DNA from: Stentor coeruleus
Taxonomy: Eukaryota > Ciliophora > Heterotrichea > Heterotrichida > Stentoridae
DNA: 64,000 nucleotides
NCBI GenBank assembly: GCA_001970955.1
Contig: MPUH01000251.1
Coordinates: 1-64,000 of the forward strand
Direction: 5' to 3'
Below are positions 61,039-64,000 of this stretch, in pieces (position 1 is the stretch's first letter; every line of letters begins with the position of its first letter). The notes below the pieces were generated by a model. It ran no database searches, had not been told where the DNA came from, and worked only from the letters and a program-made list of their open reading frames with translations. The position numbers and the translations under genes are program-made.

Positions 61039-61629
61039 TTAGTTATTATACTTTCTAAACTCATCTAGCATCCTCAATCCTCCAATCCTAGCAGCTTCTT
61101 CTCTAAAATGCGTACACAATACAGAATGTTTAAAAACCACCTTTAATAGTTTATCAATTTCACCTTTCCAATTTTCCAATCTCATTATTTCAAATGTTCT
61201 ATCATCATTTTCTTTATAAATTTTCTTTTTCTTAACAATTTTTTTAGCTGATCCATTTCTTGAGTTACTTTTCTCTTTATTCGATGCTTTAGAACAACAA
61301 AAACAACTTTTTGATGAATTTTTATCAACATTTGAATTTCTTGGAGTACTTTTGTATTTAGATGTTGATGAAGATCTAGGCTTATAAGATATAATCACTT
61401 TCGGCTTTTGGGGGATAATTTCTTGGGAATTATTAAAGATTTTTGTTGTAAGAACTTTAAGTGGGGCTTCGTTACGAAAATTTACTTTAGAATTCGAAAA
61501 TAATTCTGATGTTTCTTGGGCTTTAGGTTTTAAATTTGGTTGATTTGTTAAGTGTTTTTGGTTTCTTTGGTGATAAGATTGGAGGATTTTTCGTTCGTCT
61601 TCGCTGAGCTTTACGTAGACTTCTTGCAT
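61039..61629 (-). CDS. Unrecognised basic 196-residue protein
   Basis: The N-terminus (MQEVYVKLSEDERKILQSYH) is a short helix. The centre is Ser/Lys/Asn-rich and disordered, with SCFCCSKAS at about 107-115 and a run of lysines. The C-terminus (about 140-196) is a helical segment, RLENWKGEIDKLLKVVFKHS and a final FREEAARIGG region. No family is recognised. The start is the first ATG after a G/T-rich + strand flank with A runs, as for other minus-strand genes. Confidence 0.65.
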   Translation of the reverse strand: MQEVYVKLSEDERKILQSYHQRNQKHLTNQPNLKPKAQETSELFSNSKVNFRNEAPLKVLTTKIFNNSQEIIPQKPKVIISYKPRSSSTSKYKSTPRNSNVDKNSSKSCFCCSKASNKEKSNSRNGSAKKIVKKKKIYKENDDRTFEIMRLENWKGEIDKLLKVVFKHSVLCTHFREEAARIGGLRMLDEFRKYNN

Positions 61630-62281
61630 TTTTTAAAATTAGATTAGAATTTATGTTTTTTTTAGTGTAAAAAAAAACAAAAAATAAATTGGTATTTTTA
61701 AAGGTATTTAAGGGTTAGAGAGTGATAAAAGATAGAGAGAGAAAATTAAGATTTTTTTTGGTATAAAATCTGTTATAGGTTTAGATTATAAACTTTTTAC
61801 TGTAGTAATAGAAAATTTCTAACTAGATATTCTAGTTGGCGGCTTTTTTTAAACTCAGACTTATATTTGTTTGAAACCAATACAATTTGTTATAAATTTT
61901 CAAATCACACTTTCTTAATATAAACCTAATCCTTTGCCTACTAAAATTTTCCTAATGAATTGCTATCTTTTAAAATCATCTTGATTGCCTATTTTTTCCT
62001 CATATTTTTATCAAATATATACTAAAACCTACTCCAAAAATCATTAAACCTCACAACACATTTTTTAACACTATAAATCTCTATCATTTCTCTAAAAAAA
62101 AAAATTAAATTTCCCAACAATTAACTAAACCCACTCCAAGCTTAAACTTAAACCTAAACCGAAAAATATAGATTTTTCATACAATAACAAACTTTTCACA
62201 AGCCACAAACCAATCCTAAAAATTCTTAACCCCAACATAAAATTACTCTTATTATCAACAAAATCCCTAACCCAGCAACCC
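61630..62281. other. Intergenic region upstream of a minus-strand gene and beside a tRNA
   Basis: About 650 bp. The + strand is G/T-rich to about 61780 and A/C-rich from about 61900, so both ends follow the window-wide skew. No other gene was recognised. Confidence 0.5.
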
Positions 62282-62287
62282 AAAAAA
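62282..62287 (-). terminator. RNA polymerase III terminator (T6) of the tRNA-Glu gene
   Basis: The minus strand has six T in a row, three bases after the tRNA 3' end at 62291. This is the usual Pol III stop signal. Confidence 0.85.
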
Positions 62288-62290
62288 GTT

Positions 62291-62363
62291 TTCCGCATCC
62301 GGGACTCGAACCCGGGTCTTTTGGGTGAGAGCCAAATATCCTAACCATCTAGACTAATGCGGA
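62291..62363 (-). tRNA. tRNA-Glu (anticodon CUC)
   Basis: A 73-nt cloverleaf on the minus strand. The acceptor arm TCCGCAT pairs with ATGCGGA, with A as discriminator. The D-arm carries GGTTAGGAT. The anticodon stem-loop is TTTGG-CTCTCAC-CCAAA, anticodon CTC at 62329-62327, reading GAG. The T-arm is CCGGGTTCGAGTCCCGG. The sequence follows eukaryotic tRNA-Glu closely. No intron is present and CCA is not encoded. Confidence 0.97.
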
Positions 62364-62462
62364 TACTCTTCCACTCCAGTTTTCCAATATATACAATTTC
62401 TCAGCCTTTTCATAATCAAAAAACCTTAAAAATTCTAATTTAAAACCCAATATTATAATTAA

Positions 62463-64000
62463 ATGTCCGTGTTACAAGAACTAAGTTTTGGGGAGAACAA
62501 AATTTCAATCCAAGTCCAAGAAAACGAAACAACTCCAATACTAAAAATCAGTTTAAATACCGTTTCTTGTTTAGTCACCCATATAGCTTTCTTAATAAAA
62601 GATTCATCTCAAGCAGATCAGAACTTCAAACTTCTAAGTGTCGAGTCAAAAAGAAACGAACAAGAAGATTTCACAAACTTACATGATTATGAAGTCCCTG
62701 GTCTTGATCCTCAAATTGACTTCCAACATGAAGGTACAACAGTTTTAGTCCCATGTTTAGGAATATCATATTCTCTTCGTATATCATTTCAATGTAGTCA
62801 AGAAATAAGTTTAGATTGTGATACAGAAGTTGCAGCGATATCAAGAAGAGTTCATTGGGCTACACAAGCTTTTTTGGATAATTATGGGGAAATTGCAGTT
62901 ATTGGGTATAGTTTAAATGTTAGCCCACAAGCTTCACAAGTTGTCCCTTTATTAAATATTTCCAGTTATTTAAAAAGTCAACCTGAAGGTGTTGATGCTG
63001 ATTATTTGGCTGGATTAGCTTTGATGAATGCACGACGTTTTATACAAGCATCAGAACTTATTAGAAGAGCTGAGTCTAGATTGAGTGGATCTTTAGACCT
63101 TCCAATGAAATACCCAAGGAAATTCCATACACCAAATACACAGACAATTACTAATAACAAAAAACTTTTGAGGGCAGCGAAATTAGAACTTTTGGTCGCA
63201 GAAGGTTTTAATCAGCATGGGCAGATTATTGATAAACTTATTGCCTTTGAGAGAGCTACTGAGTTCTTTTTAGGTGGAGGGAATTTAGATGCGGTGACTG
63301 TAGAAAGTGATGTTTATAGTAGTTTACTAAGGTTACAGCCTCATCTTGGCCGACTTCTTCTGAGGAATTTAACAGATAAACTTGAACCTTTGCGTATTGC
63401 CTGTGTTCGAGGTCTTGAGTTCCTAATAGAAAACCTCGGCTGTTCCTTAGGTTGGCAATTCGTCCTAGTCCTCAAAACCATAATAAAATCATACCCTAAT
63501 TTTACAATCCCTAACGACAGCTTTAATACCAGTCTAATGTCAAGTTCTTCAATAAACGAAGGTCCAAAAGAAGAACCATCAAGTAACCTCATAGACACTT
63601 ATAACAGATTATTAGAAACTTGTATGTCAACTATATCCTCATCATCACCATCTTTACTCCATACAATTTTCCAAGAAGTCCTCTCACACTATATCCTCAT
63701 CACAGAGCTTCCAAAAGACTTAAAAATCCTCATAATCCGTTTACTAGATAAAATCGTCAATATCTGTGAAGGCGATTTAGATTTTTCTAACTCATTACTT
63801 TATTGTATTATGGGTCTTCTACACAATGATGAAGTTAGTGAATCAGCTTCTGGGCTCTGGGAAACTATAAAAACAAAAATACTAGCAAAATACTTAGGAC
63901 CGAGATTAGAGAATTTAGTCAGATGGATGGCTGAGATGTTACAAACTGAACCTGAAGAGCATATTACTGATATTTTAAATATAATCCAAGCTATAGTACG
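62463..64000 (+). CDS. Unrecognised helical-repeat protein, truncated by the window edge
   Basis: From the ATG at 62463 an open frame runs to the window end (512 codons and more). The N-terminal 125 residues are beta-rich and look like a folded domain (MSVLQELSFGENKISIQVQE, later VLVPCLGISYSLRISF). From about residue 140 the protein is a series of helices with leucine spacing like HEAT/ARM repeats (LQPHLGRLLLRNLTDKLEPL). No name can be given; helical-repeat assembly factors and scaffold proteins are possible. The A/C-rich 5' flank and smooth codon use support it. The C-terminus is not in this window. Confidence 0.75.
   Translation, partial: MSVLQELSFGENKISIQVQENETTPILKISLNTVSCLVTHIAFLIKDSSQADQNFKLLSVESKRNEQEDFTNLHDYEVPGLDPQIDFQHEGTTVLVPCLGISYSLRISFQCSQEISLDCDTEVAAISRRVHWATQAFLDNYGEIAVIGYSLNVSPQASQVVPLLNISSYLKSQPEGVDADYLAGLALMNARRFIQASELIRRAESRLSGSLDLPMKYPRKFHTPNTQTITNNKKLLRAAKLELLVAEGFNQHGQIIDKLIAFERATEFFLGGGNLDAVTVESDVYSSLLRLQPHLGRLLLRNLTDKLEPLRIACVRGLEFLIENLGCSLGWQFVLVLKTIIKSYPNFTIPNDSFNTSLMSSSSINEGPKEEPSSNLIDTYNRLLETCMSTISSSSPSLLHTIFQEVLSHYILITELPKDLKILIIRLLDKIVNICEGDLDFSNSLLYCIMGLLHNDEVSESASGLWETIKTKILAKYLGPRLENLVRWMAEMLQTEPEEHITDILNIIQAIV

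Noticed and set aside
1-64000. A reassigned genetic code, as in many other ciliates
   Set aside because: TAA, TAG and TGA all end real genes here, and no conserved protein runs through an in-frame stop except where a 15-nt intron explains it.
1-64000. CRISPR arrays
   Set aside because: The direct repeats found are minisatellite-like or in-gene tandem duplications with no spacer structure, and the organism is a eukaryote.

Overview
The window is macronuclear-type DNA of a ciliate, most likely a heterotrich close to Stentor. Four genes are interrupted by introns of exactly 15 nt (GTA...AG, A at intron position 10, an in-frame stop in each). Removing them restores continuous, recognisable proteins. 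TAA, TAG and TGA all behave as stops. Published Stentor genomes have this same pairing of 15-16 nt introns with the standard code. The DNA is AT-rich, genes are mostly single-exon, and one dynein heavy chain runs 12.4 kb without a break.

Layout. 0-0.75 kb: 85-bp minisatellite. 0.75-3.9 kb: zinc-binding/WD40 gene with a 53-bp frame-breaking tandem duplication and a hexanucleotide expansion. 4.4-5.9 kb: Aurora-type kinase (-). 6.3-7.8 kb: F-BAR protein with an SBF2/KIAA0513-like C-terminus (-). 8.2-10.1 kb: basic helical protein. 10.4-13.7 kb: one spliced SAP + helical-repeat + RAP-like gene (-). 14.4-16.8 kb: F-box/WD40 gene with a frame break (-). 18.1-19.1 kb: CDPK-like kinase without EF-hands (-). 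20.2-21.2 kb: two small genes (-), one spliced. 22.5-24.8 kb: coiled-coil protein. 24.9-26.2 kb: spliced PP2C-like protein. 26.7-29.1 kb: coiled-coil protein, convergent with a cAMP-receptor-like GPCR (29.1-30.0 kb, -). 30.3-30.5 kb: possible 53-residue microprotein. 31.1-32.8 kb: Integrator subunit 11. 33.0-34.5 kb: spliced SANBR/KIAA1841 homologue (-). 35.3 kb: ribosomal protein eL42. 36.0-37.2 kb: RING/B-box/PHR protein. 37.7-50.1 kb: axonemal dynein heavy chain (-). 50-60 kb: gene-poor AT-rich DNA holding a cluster of small proteins with prenylation-type C-termini. 60.5 kb: small TPX2-like protein (-). 61.0 kb: basic unknown protein (-). 62.3 kb: tRNA-Glu(CUC) (-). 62.5 kb to the end: helical-repeat protein running off the edge.

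The least explained part is 52.7-59.4 kb. Three clear paralogues (113-115 aa) and one probable distant relative (130 aa) lie in the same orientation. All end in a CaaX box; the three clear ones carry an extra upstream cysteine and a lysine-rich stretch like the Ras hypervariable tail. Two copies sit in a roughly 1.88-kb tandem segmental duplication, and three share a conserved start-proximal flank. A second pairing is an Aurora-like kinase and a 91-residue protein resembling only the Aurora-binding N-terminus of TPX2, about 55 kb apart.

Across the window, flanks upstream of genes are A+C-rich and flanks downstream are G+T-rich on the sense strand, so the skew flips at divergent and convergent junctions. 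The small-gene cluster largely lacks this signature. No CRISPR array, virus-like element or complete transposon was seen.
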